A stretch of DNA of 14,044 bases from CAJQND01 sp051010055 (lineage in GTDB: Bacteria > Pseudomonadota > Alphaproteobacteria > Rhizobiales > CAJQND01). The notes beneath the pieces are model-generated. The model was not told where the DNA came from. It saw only the letters and a list, made by a program, of their open reading frames with translations, and did not search any database. The stretch is taken from contig JBPCVY010000286.1 in NCBI GenBank assembly GCA_051010055.1, forward strand, positions 1 to 14,044, written 5' to 3'. The translations under genes were made by a program, and so were the position numbers. Of the stretch, positions 1 through 6,062 are shown piece by piece. Every line of letters begins with the position of its first letter. Position 1 is the first letter of the stretch.

Positions 1-234
1 AGCGCGGCCTTGCTGCGCACGCTGGAACTCATGCGCCGGCCTAAGGTTTCGGAGGCATTGAAGGACTTAACGGGCCTCACGCAGGCAGCAATGGGCGCAA
101 CGCGTTTTCTTGATGGTTTGTGCAATGAACCAAAAGATGCAGCCGTTCAGGCGAGAGATGGCGCTAACGGGCCGCTCAACGCATTTAGGGCCGCACTTCG
201 TCCGGATAAGGACAAAACCGCAAACATTGGTTAA
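1..234 (+). CDS. possible 3' end of an unidentified gene (weak)
   Basis: A frame is open from the first base of the window to a TAA at 232-234, giving about 77 residues without a recognised motif. The first 28 or so codons favour G or C in the third position, as real genes here do; the later part does so less. If real, it is the C-terminus of a plus-strand gene that starts outside the window and converges on ymdB with about 30 bp between stops. A competing reading is a minus-strand gene starting with ATG at 32-30 (MSSSVRSKAA...) and running off the edge. The minus strand between 33 and 264 has no convincing frame. I do not recognise either product. Confidence 0.25.
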   Translation, partial: SAALLRTLELMRRPKVSEALKDLTGLTQAAMGATRFLDGLCNEPKDAAVQARDGANGPLNAFRAALRPDKDKTANIG

Positions 235-264
235 GAGCAAGTTTCGGCCAATTCGAGGTTTTCT

Positions 265-1089
265 CTAGTTTTCCCAGAACGGTGGCAATACCGGCTCCAA
301 CCGTCCGCCAATGCGGATTGGCGCAACTTTTGCGGCCAAACCAGTGGCATCGTCGGTTTCAACTGCAAGGCCGCAAATTGTCGGCTCGCCGGTGGCCGGG
401 GAAAAACGCGCTCTGTTTATGCCGGTCAAAAACCGGCTCAAAGGCTCTTCCTTATCCACGCCTATAACGGAATCAAAATCACCACACATGCCGGTGTCTG
501 TCTGATAGGCAGTGCCACCCATGAGCACCTGATGGTCGGCGGTTGGAACGTGGGTATGGGTACCCACCAAAAGCGAGGCGCGCCCGTCCACATAATGGCC
601 CATGGCCATCTTTTCCGACGTGGCCTCGCCGTGAAAATCGATAATCGCTGCATCACATGCCTCGCCCAGCGGGCACATGTTCAACTCCTTGTCGATGGCC
701 GCGAAGGGATTATCGAGCGGGTTCATGAAAACCCGCCCCATGGCGTTTATCACCAGAACCTGCTTGCCGTTGGCGGCAGGGAACAGTCCCACCCCCTTGC
801 CGGGCGTTCCCTCCGGATAGTTCAGCGGCCGCAGAAGGTTTGGCGCGCGTTCAATGAACACAAGCGCTTCGCGCTGGTCCCAAGCATGATTGCCAAGCGT
901 GACAACATCGGCGCCTGCATCGCGAAACTGTTCGTAGATTTTCTCGGTAATGCCAACGCCGGAGGCGGCATTCTCGCCATTGAGGACAACAAAATCCGGC
1001 TCATAGCGCTCACGCAGCCGCGGCAATTCCTCTGCCACCGCATTGCGCCCGGTTTTGCCCACTACATCGCCGATAAATATCAATCTCAT
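265..1089 (-). CDS. ymdB: YmdB-type metallophosphoesterase (2',3'-cyclic nucleotide phosphodiesterase family)
   Basis: This 274-residue protein belongs to the TIGR00282/YmdB family of calcineurin-like metallophosphoesterases. B. subtilis YmdB hydrolyses 2',3'-cAMP and affects RNA turnover and biofilm decisions; the alphaproteobacterial role is not established. The metal ligands are visible: D8 in FIGD, E39 and N40 in NGEN, N67 and H68 in GNH, H153 in FHGE, and H178 and H180 in GTHTH. Length and the near-invariant N-terminus are typical, and no ligand is missing. The start ATG overlaps the stop of the upstream folate enzyme gene as ATGA (1086-1089), so the two are translationally coupled. It is the last gene of the minus-strand block; no strong terminator hairpin is visible in 235-264. 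The enzyme is probably cytosolic, as no signal peptide or membrane segment is seen. Confidence 0.9.
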   Translation of the reverse strand: MRLIFIGDVVGKTGRNAVAEELPRLRERYEPDFVVLNGENAASGVGITEKIYEQFRDAGADVVTLGNHAWDQREALVFIERAPNLLRPLNYPEGTPGKGVGLFPAANGKQVLVINAMGRVFMNPLDNPFAAIDKELNMCPLGEACDAAIIDFHGEATSEKMAMGHYVDGRASLLVGTHTHVPTADHQVLMGGTAYQTDTGMCGDFDSVIGVDKEEPLSRFLTGINRARFSPATGEPTICGLAVETDDATGLAAKVAPIRIGGRLEPVLPPFWEN

Positions 1090-1694
1090 GGCGCGGTATC
1101 CACTGCCTGAAGCGCGCCTGCCAGTTCGGAAACGCCTTCTTCTGTCATCATCACATCCAGCGGCTCATCATGGGCATCATGGGGAACGGCCTTGCACCAT
1201 TGCCCGCTATAGGCAACACCAATGGCGGTAACGCCTTTCCACCCCCGCAAACGCGCAATGGTGCGGTCATAAAAGCCGCCGCCATAACCAAGCCGGTAGC
1301 CCGCATCATCAAACGCCAAAAGGGGCACGAACATCACGTCCGGCTCAACCGTCTCAACGCTTTCTTCAGGCACCGGAATATCCCATGCGCCTGGAACCGT
1401 TGGCTCGCCGGGCCGCCAGGTGCGGAACTCAAGCGGTGTGCCTTCCTTCACAACAACAGGAAGCGCTGTCGTCCAGCCGGCATCTGCCAGCGCGCCCAGC
1501 AGGGGACGGGAATCAATTTCGGACTGGTATGGAAAAAAGCCTGAAACAATGCCAGGCGTGCGGTTTGCCAGGAAGGTTGCGCCATGGCGCGCCAAATCCA
1601 ATCCGGCGGTTTCTTTCAACTGAGCGTGCGCGAGGGAGCGTGCTTTGGAGGCAACCTTGCGGGCGGCAGCTTTTTCAGCCGCAAAATCTGTCAT
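1086..1694 (-). CDS. 5-formyltetrahydrofolate cyclo-ligase
   Basis: The enzyme converts 5-formyltetrahydrofolate to 5,10-methenyltetrahydrofolate with ATP, recycling an inhibitory folate (MTHFS, E. coli YgfA/FAU). It has 202 residues, normal for the family. The nucleotide and substrate motif GYGGGFYDR is at 136-144, and the C-terminal PHDAHDEPLD motif at 171-180 is also typical. The frame is open upstream to 1802, but that part is Arg-rich and lies in the 6S RNA gene. I start at the ATG at 1694-1692 because AGGGG lies just upstream and the basic N-terminal helix of the family begins there. Its position directly after 6S RNA matches the zapA-ssrS-ygfA order of gammaproteobacteria, so it is probably partly expressed by read-through from the 6S promoter. 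It overlaps ymdB by 4 bp. Confidence 0.92.
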   Translation of the reverse strand: MTDFAAEKAAARKVASKARSLAHAQLKETAGLDLARHGATFLANRTPGIVSGFFPYQSEIDSRPLLGALADAGWTTALPVVVKEGTPLEFRTWRPGEPTVPGAWDIPVPEESVETVEPDVMFVPLLAFDDAGYRLGYGGGFYDRTIARLRGWKGVTAIGVAYSGQWCKAVPHDAHDEPLDVMMTEEGVSELAGALQAVDTAP

Positions 1695-1721
1695 GTTGCC
1701 CCTTTCCTGGCGGGTGTAGAA

Positions 1722-1883
1722 CGTGCGAAGCCGCCGCAACCGTCGGAGTTTTCGATGCCGGGAACCTACTTTCGTAGGTGGGCGCCGTTTGAAAGGACCC
1801 ACGGGTCCAACCAGGGACAGCTCCCTATCGGATCGATAAGGCCCCGGGCAATTTTACTCCAAAACGCGAAGGGCAGCTTCGCT
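1722..1883 (-). ncRNA. ssrS: 6S RNA (RNA polymerase-binding regulator)
   Basis: 6S RNA mimics an open promoter and sequesters sigma70 RNA polymerase. It was identified from context (between zapA and the folate cyclo-ligase gene, as in gammaproteobacteria) and from structure. On the minus strand the 5' arm GCGAAGCUGCC (1882-1872) pairs over 11 bp with GGCGGCUUCGC (1735-1725), counting one U-G pair. Inside, GGAGU (1860-1856) pairs with ACUCC (1749-1745), and GCCCGGGG pairs with CCCGGC with one bulged base. A GAAA-loop hairpin ACCUAC/GUAGGU (1779-1764) sits on the 3' side, like the 3' hairpin of E. coli 6S. Apical hairpins include AGGGA/UCCCU (1826-1813) and GGACCC/GGGUCC (1808-1795). The predicted length, about 162 nt, fits alphaproteobacterial 6S RNAs. 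The 5' end is set by the promoter at 1891-1919; the 3' end is approximate. Confidence 0.82.
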
Positions 1884-1890
1884 GGAGCGC

Positions 1891-1919
1891 TATGTAGGAC
1901 GATAAGTTTGGCGAATCAA
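1891..1919 (-). promoter_or_regulatory. sigma70-type promoter of 6S RNA
   Basis: Reading the minus strand, TTGATT (1919-1914) and TACATA (1896-1891) are separated by exactly 17 bp. The start point 7-8 bases downstream (about 1883) coincides with the first base of the 6S closing stem. The promoter lies just after the zapA stop at 1943, so 6S RNA can be made independently of zapA. Confidence 0.65.
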
Positions 1920-1942
1920 CGCAAATTGAAGCGTTTTAAAGG

Positions 1943-2338
1943 TTAACTTCCCGGTGCGAACTCGCGCGCCAACGCTTCAAGCCGCGCTGCCGCCGCCTCA
2001 ACCCGCTCAGCAACAGCTCCTTCCAAAGACTTGCTGCGGGCGTGGCCTGAAGCGCTTGTCTCGGCCAGGTCTTTGGCTTCCTGTTCCAAATCCTCAATAC
2101 GCAGCAACGCGGAAGCCAGCCTGTCAGCCACCACAAGGCCAGCCATCAGCAACAGTCTTGTGTCGCCAACCTGGCCGAAATTCCTCTTCAGCTTTGAAAC
2201 TTCCGTATCGATGAGCTGCGCCAGTTCCGATAGATGCTCCTCCTCGCCGGGATCGCATTGCATCGCGTAGGGTCGGTCGTTCACTTTGACAATAACCTGT
2301 GAAGCGCCGCCGGTTTGATCTGATGTACTCTCTGTCAT
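1943..2338 (-). CDS. zapA: cell division protein ZapA
   Basis: ZapA binds FtsZ and cross-links or bundles its filaments at the Z-ring. The N-terminal globular domain is recognisable: VIVKVNDRPYAMQCDPGEEE, then a helix with LAQLIDTEVSKLKR and the LLLMAGLVVADRL segment. It is followed by a heptad-like helix and an Ala/Glu/Arg-rich C-terminus. The 131-residue length is slightly long but normal for alphaproteobacteria. A GTG at 2353-2351 is also in frame; I prefer the ATG at 2338-2336 because AACAGG lies 6 bases upstream of it and the extra residues (MNRLH) are not conserved-looking. The gene follows the DUF4164 gene by 27 bp and is followed by 6S RNA, the same order as in E. coli. Confidence 0.9.
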   Translation of the reverse strand: MTESTSDQTGGASQVIVKVNDRPYAMQCDPGEEEHLSELAQLIDTEVSKLKRNFGQVGDTRLLLMAGLVVADRLASALLRIEDLEQEAKDLAETSASGHARSKSLEGAVAERVEAAAARLEALAREFAPGS

Positions 2339-2365
2339 GTGCAACCTGTTCACAAACTCATTTGG

Positions 2366-2638
2366 TTATTTTTCGAGTACGGATTTAATTGTGGTCATTG
2401 CCGCATCGATTTTTTTGTCGGCCTCGCCCTTGTTCGCGGCAAGTTCCGACAGTTGCGCCTTGGCCCTGTCGAGCTCGGCAGCCAGGCGGGAACGGTCTTC
2501 GAGCATCGTCGCTGCTTCCGCCTGTGCGTTTTTATCACTATCGATTTTTTGCCTCGTACGAACCGCAGCCCCTTCCAAAGCGCGCATCGCCGCATCAAAC
2601 TTATTTAATGCGCTATCAAGGCGTGATTGCTCAGCCAT
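2366..2638 (-). CDS. DUF4164-family small coiled-coil protein
   Basis: This 90-residue protein is almost entirely alpha-helical and coiled-coil in character: LDSALNKFDAAMRALEGA, then a central MLEDRSRLAAELDRAKAQL and an ending IDAAMTTIKSVLEK. It fits the DUF4164 family, which is found next to zapA in Hyphomicrobiales; the function is unknown. It has no signal peptide, membrane segment or cysteine. The frame also allows a GTG at 2656-2654, but GGAGG lies about 10 bases upstream of the ATG at 2638-2636 and family members begin like MAEQSRLD. Its place as first gene of a likely operon with zapA suggests a cell-division link; that is inference from position and coiled-coil form. Confidence 0.8.
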   Translation of the reverse strand: MAEQSRLDSALNKFDAAMRALEGAAVRTRQKIDSDKNAQAEAATMLEDRSRLAAELDRAKAQLSELAANKGEADKKIDAAMTTIKSVLEK

Positions 2639-2700
2639 CAACCAAATTCCCTCCACCTTGGGTTGCTAAATCCGCACCTCCTCGCCCGAATCCTGTATTA

Positions 2701-2730
2701 AGATTAGGCAGCCGAACCAGTGTGCGTCAA
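2701..2730 (-). promoter_or_regulatory. candidate promoter for the DUF4164-zapA operon
   Basis: On the minus strand TTGACG (2730-2725) is followed after 18 bp by TAATCT (2706-2701). The -35 is good and the -10 is weak. A start near 2694 would leave a leader of about 56 nt before the ATG at 2638. No better candidate was seen on this strand. Confidence 0.4.
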
Positions 2731-2733
2731 TAA

Positions 2734-2757
2734 AAAGCTGTGGTTTTTCACGGCTTT
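2734..2757. repeat. inverted repeat with 9-bp arms in the divergent control region
   Basis: AAAGCTGTG (2734-2742) and CACGGCTTT (2749-2757) form arms that match at all but one position (a G-U pair in RNA), with loop GTTTTT. On the minus strand the repeat is followed by a short T run, so it could act as a terminator or attenuator there; it is also a plausible operator next to the -35 of the zapA-operon promoter. It shares CTTT (2754-2757) with the next repeat, so the two hairpins cannot fully form together. Confidence 0.5.
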
Positions 2758-2779
2758 CGGTTGAAAAAATCAACCAAAG
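2754..2779. repeat. inverted repeat GGTTGA-N5-TCAACC, possible operator
   Basis: GGTTGA (2759-2764) and TCAACC (2770-2775) are perfect arms around AAAAA. CTTT (2754-2757) and AAAG (2776-2779) extend them to 10 pairs with a single unpaired C at 2758. The size and symmetry suit a dimeric repressor or LysR-type site between the tkt promoter and the zapA-operon promoter. The regulator is unknown. The remainder of 2639-2968 holds the two candidate promoters and otherwise nothing I can recognise. Confidence 0.45.
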
Positions 2780-2882
2780 CAGGAAACCGGACTACCTTAT
2801 TGACCTACACTGGAATGCGCACCTCGCTCACCCTCAGCTCAAAATCTTATCCTCAAACATGTCAAATTCACGGCGATCACCA

Positions 2883-2910
2883 TTGACTCGCTAATGACAG
2901 GTGCTATGTG
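2883..2910 (+). promoter_or_regulatory. candidate promoter of the tkt-gap-pgk-fba operon
   Basis: TTGACT (2883-2888) and TATGTG (2905-2910) are separated by 16 bp. The -35 is strong, the -10 poor. A start near 2917 would exclude the in-frame ATGs at 2894 and 2906 as start codons and would support the start at 2969 with a leader of about 50 nt. Confidence 0.4.
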
Positions 2911-2968
2911 TGGCTCGAAATTTCATGGGGCGTTCAAGGATACCGGCCATGAGCCGGATGCGGGTAAT

Positions 2969-5023
2969 ATGAACACAGCCAGTCCGGCAGAAAACCAGGA
3001 ACAAGCCGCCGACGAGCGGTCTGTATCAGACAATATTGATTCAAAGCACAACAAAATGGCGAACGCGATTCGCGCGCTGGCCATGGATGCAGTGCAAGCA
3101 GCAAATTCCGGCCACCCCGGATTGCCGATGGGCGCAGCCGATATTGCAACGGTGCTTTTCACCAGATTTATGAAGTTTGACGCCACTGCCCCTGATTGGG
3201 CGGACCGGGACCGGTTCATCCTTTCTGCTGGCCACGGCTCAATGCTGCTCTATGCCTGTTTGCATCTGCTGGGCTATGAGGATTTCTCCCTTGAGCAGCT
3301 GAAGAACTTCCGTCAAATGGGCGCACGCACTGCTGGCCATCCCGAATACGGCCATGGGGCTGGCATTGAAACCACTACCGGGCCGTTGGGCCAGGGCGTG
3401 GCCAACGGGCTCGGCATGGCGCTGGCTGAAGCGATTATGCGGACCCGGTTTGGCCCTGACCTGGTGGATCATTACACCTATGTGCTCGCCGGTGATGGCT
3501 GTTTGATGGAAGGGATAAGCCAGGAGGCGATCACCCTTGCCGGCCATCTCAAGCTCGGCAAGCTAATAGTCCTGTTTGATGACAATGGTATTTCAATCGA
3601 TGGCCCGCTTGATCTCACCGATTCAACTGATCAACCTGCCAGGTTTGCCGCATCCGGCTGGCATGTGCAGTCGGTTGATGGGCACAGCCCGGATGCTATC
3701 GCCGCTGCAATTGAGGCAGCCCAGGCCACCGAGGCCCCCTCGCTGATTGCCTGCAAGACGATTATCGGGTTCGGTTCGCCCAACAAACAAGGAACATCTG
3801 CAACCCATGGCGCACCGCTGGGCGATGATGAAATCCGCCTAGCGCGCGAACAGCTTGGCTGGCCGCACGAAAAATTCGAGGTGCCAACCGAAGTGCGTGA
3901 CATGTGGCGCTTGGCCGGTATTCGCGGTTGTAAGCTCCATAAGAAATGGGAAAAGCGCCTGATAGAGGCAGACGCCAATACGCGTGGTGAGTTTTTGCGC
4001 AGGCTCTCCGGAGAAGTGCCTGCCAGCCTTGATGATGCAATCAACGCTTACAAGGAGCAGCTTGCTGAAGACAAACCGGTTCTCGCAACGCGCGCCTCGT
4101 CACAAAATGCGCTGGATGTGATAAACGAGCGGGTGCCGGAAACGATCGGCGGTTCTGCGGATCTTACCGGCTCTAACAACACGCGCTCCACGGGAATGGA
4201 AGCGATTGCGCCCGGTGATTTTGCTGGGCGTTTTGTTCATTGGGGCATCCGCGAGCACGCAATGGCTGCAGCCATGAACGGTATGGCGCTGCATGGCGGC
4301 ATGATCCCCTACTCCGGCACGTTCCTGGTTTTCTCAGACTATTGCCGGCCGGCCATCCGGCTTTCTGCCCTCATGAACCAGCGGGTTATATATGTGATGA
4401 CCCATGATTCAATCGGGCTTGGGGAAGATGGTCCCACACATCAGCCTGTCGAACATATGGCTGCACTGCGGGCCATTCCCAATCTCAATGTCTACCGCCC
4501 GGCGGATGCGACCGAAGTTGCCGAATGCTGGCAACTGTCACTCACCAGCGAGAACACGCCAAGCCTCATTGCCCTCAGCCGCCAGAAGGTGCCGGCTGTG
4601 CGTACCAAGTATCACAAGAAGAACTGCTGCGCGCGCGGTGCATACGAGCTTGCTTCCGCAGATGAGGATTCCCAGGTGGTCATTTTCGCCACCGGCTCAG
4701 AAGTAGGCATTGCCCTCGACGCCAAAGCCGCGCTGGAAAGCGCCGGCCACCCAACCCGTGTGGTTTCCGTGCCGTGCATGGAGCTTTTCGAAGCCCAGGA
4801 CGATGATTACAAGAAGCGCACATTGGGTGATGAAAAAGTGCGCGTGGCCGTGGAAGCTGCGACTGAACAAGGCTGGACGCGCTTTATCGGCATGGATGGT
4901 ATTTTTGTGGGGATGGATGGGTTTGGTGCAAGCGCGCCTGCCGATAAGCTATATGATGCTTTTGGCATTACCGCAGATGCAATTGTTGCTTCGGCAACTG
5001 CCCGCCTTACTGAGATTGATTAA
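2969..5023 (+). CDS. tkt: transketolase
   Basis: This thiamine-diphosphate enzyme transfers two-carbon ketol units in the pentose phosphate pathway (and the Calvin cycle where present). With this start it has 684 residues, near the usual 660-670. The TPP domain shows SGHPGLPMG near 47-55, AGHGSML near 87-93, GPLGQGVANG near 137-146 and the GDG...N cofactor/magnesium motif (GDG 174-176, N205). The pyrimidine domain shows GSADLTGSN, the HWGIREHAM segment with the catalytic Glu, the GLGEDGPTHQP loop and a C-terminal transketolase domain. The frame is open to an ATG at 2894, which would add 25 residues; I chose 2969 because of the promoter at 2883-2910. The ribosome site there is weak (GCGGG), so the start is uncertain. 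It is the first gene of a plus-strand operon, and gap follows 23 bp later. Confidence 0.93.
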   Translation: MNTASPAENQEQAADERSVSDNIDSKHNKMANAIRALAMDAVQAANSGHPGLPMGAADIATVLFTRFMKFDATAPDWADRDRFILSAGHGSMLLYACLHLLGYEDFSLEQLKNFRQMGARTAGHPEYGHGAGIETTTGPLGQGVANGLGMALAEAIMRTRFGPDLVDHYTYVLAGDGCLMEGISQEAITLAGHLKLGKLIVLFDDNGISIDGPLDLTDSTDQPARFAASGWHVQSVDGHSPDAIAAAIEAAQATEAPSLIACKTIIGFGSPNKQGTSATHGAPLGDDEIRLAREQLGWPHEKFEVPTEVRDMWRLAGIRGCKLHKKWEKRLIEADANTRGEFLRRLSGEVPASLDDAINAYKEQLAEDKPVLATRASSQNALDVINERVPETIGGSADLTGSNNTRSTGMEAIAPGDFAGRFVHWGIREHAMAAAMNGMALHGGMIPYSGTFLVFSDYCRPAIRLSALMNQRVIYVMTHDSIGLGEDGPTHQPVEHMAALRAIPNLNVYRPADATEVAECWQLSLTSENTPSLIALSRQKVPAVRTKYHKKNCCARGAYELASADEDSQVVIFATGSEVGIALDAKAALESAGHPTRVVSVPCMELFEAQDDDYKKRTLGDEKVRVAVEAATEQGWTRFIGMDGIFVGMDGFGASAPADKLYDAFGITADAIVASATARLTEID

Positions 5024-5046
5024 GGACGTTTCGGGAGAAAACGAAT

Positions 5047-6060
5047 ATGAGCGTACGCGTCGCCATTAACGGGATGGGCCGTATTGGACGATTGACATTG
5101 CGGGCTGCGGTAGAATCAAAGCGAAACGACGTTGAAGTCGTGGCCGTAAACAACCGCTCGGGCCTGACAGCTGCAGCACACCTTTTGAAATATGACTCCG
5201 TGCACGGGCCGTTTCAGGGGGAAGTCTCGGTAAATGGCGACCGGCTTGATGTTGGCTCCGGGCCAATCAGGGTGTTTGAGAAAAGCGCGCCAGAAGATAT
5301 TGACTGGGCCAGCGAAGGCGTTGACGTGGTTCTGGAATGCACCGGCAAATTCAAGGACAGCGCCAGCTGCCAGGCTCACTTTGATGCTGGCGCAAGAAAG
5401 GTTCTGATTTCAGCTCCCGGAAAAAATGTCGACCGCACGGTGGTTTACGGCGTAAATCACAGCGAATTGGCGGCCAATGACAATATTGTCTCGAACGCAT
5501 CGTGCACAACGAACTGCCTGGCCCCGATTGCCAAGGTTCTGCACGAAACCTGCGGCATTGAAAGCGGGTATATGACAACCATTCACGCCTATACCTCGGA
5601 CCAGCGCATTCTCGACAACAGCCACAAAGATTTGCGCCGGGCGCGGGCAGCCGCACTTTCGATGATCCCGACTTCCACAGGCGCAGCACGGGCATTGGGT
5701 GATGTGCTTCCCGACCTTGCCGGCAAACTCGACGGCATCGCCATTCGGGTTCCAACACCGAATGTGTCGATGGTTGATTTGGTTTTTGTGCCGAGCAAGC
5801 CGACAACCGTCGATGAAGTAAACGCGGCAATGCTGGTGGCGGCGAACGGTTCCATGAACGGCATCATTTCAGTGTGCGACGACCCGCTTGTTTCCACTGA
5901 CTTCAACCACCATTCCGCATCCGCCATTTTCGACGCCACGCAAACGGCGGCTGTTGAAGGTGGACTTATCCGCGTTGCCGCCTGGTACGACAATGAATGG
6001 GGCTTTTCCTGCCGCATGAACGACACCGCCGTCGTCATGGGCAACTTGCAGGACGCGTAA
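5047..6060 (+). CDS. gap: type I glyceraldehyde-3-phosphate dehydrogenase with NADP-like cofactor pocket
   Basis: The enzyme interconverts glyceraldehyde-3-phosphate and 1,3-bisphosphoglycerate. It has 337 residues, normal length. The Rossmann motif NGMGRIG is at 8-14, the catalytic ASCTTNC has C153, the base is H180, and WYDNEWGFS lies near the end. The position after the second strand, usually Asp in NAD enzymes (D32 in the Bacillus numbering), is Asn36 in VNNRSG. The usual Leu-Pro pair (187-188) is Asn191-Ser192 in DNSHKD. Plastid NADP-linked GAPDH carries Ser at the second of these, and B. subtilis GapB lacks the Asp. I infer NADP or dual use, which would favour gluconeogenic or biosynthetic flux; this is not proven by sequence. 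GGGAG precedes the ATG, tkt lies 23 bp upstream and pgk starts 2 bp downstream. Confidence 0.93.
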   Translation: MSVRVAINGMGRIGRLTLRAAVESKRNDVEVVAVNNRSGLTAAAHLLKYDSVHGPFQGEVSVNGDRLDVGSGPIRVFEKSAPEDIDWASEGVDVVLECTGKFKDSASCQAHFDAGARKVLISAPGKNVDRTVVYGVNHSELAANDNIVSNASCTTNCLAPIAKVLHETCGIESGYMTTIHAYTSDQRILDNSHKDLRRARAAALSMIPTSTGAARALGDVLPDLAGKLDGIAIRVPTPNVSMVDLVFVPSKPTTVDEVNAAMLVAANGSMNGIISVCDDPLVSTDFNHHSASAIFDATQTAAVEGGLIRVAAWYDNEWGFSCRMNDTAVVMGNLQDA

Positions 6061-6062
6061 AG

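Noticed and set aside
532..1110. Plus-strand open frame opposite ymdB
   Set aside because: It is the antisense of a complete YmdB with all metal ligands, and has no recognisable protein signature.
1861..1882. Intrinsic terminator of zapA (GCGAAG/CTTCGC hairpin plus TTTT on the minus strand)
   Set aside because: The same 5' arm makes a longer 11-bp stem with 1735-1725, and a promoter start coincides with its first base, so it is better explained as the 5' part of 6S RNA. The hairpin is kept as an alternative fold in the findings.
2800..2830. Promoter with TTGACC at 2800 upstream of tkt
   Set aside because: No acceptable -10 element lies 16-18 bp downstream.
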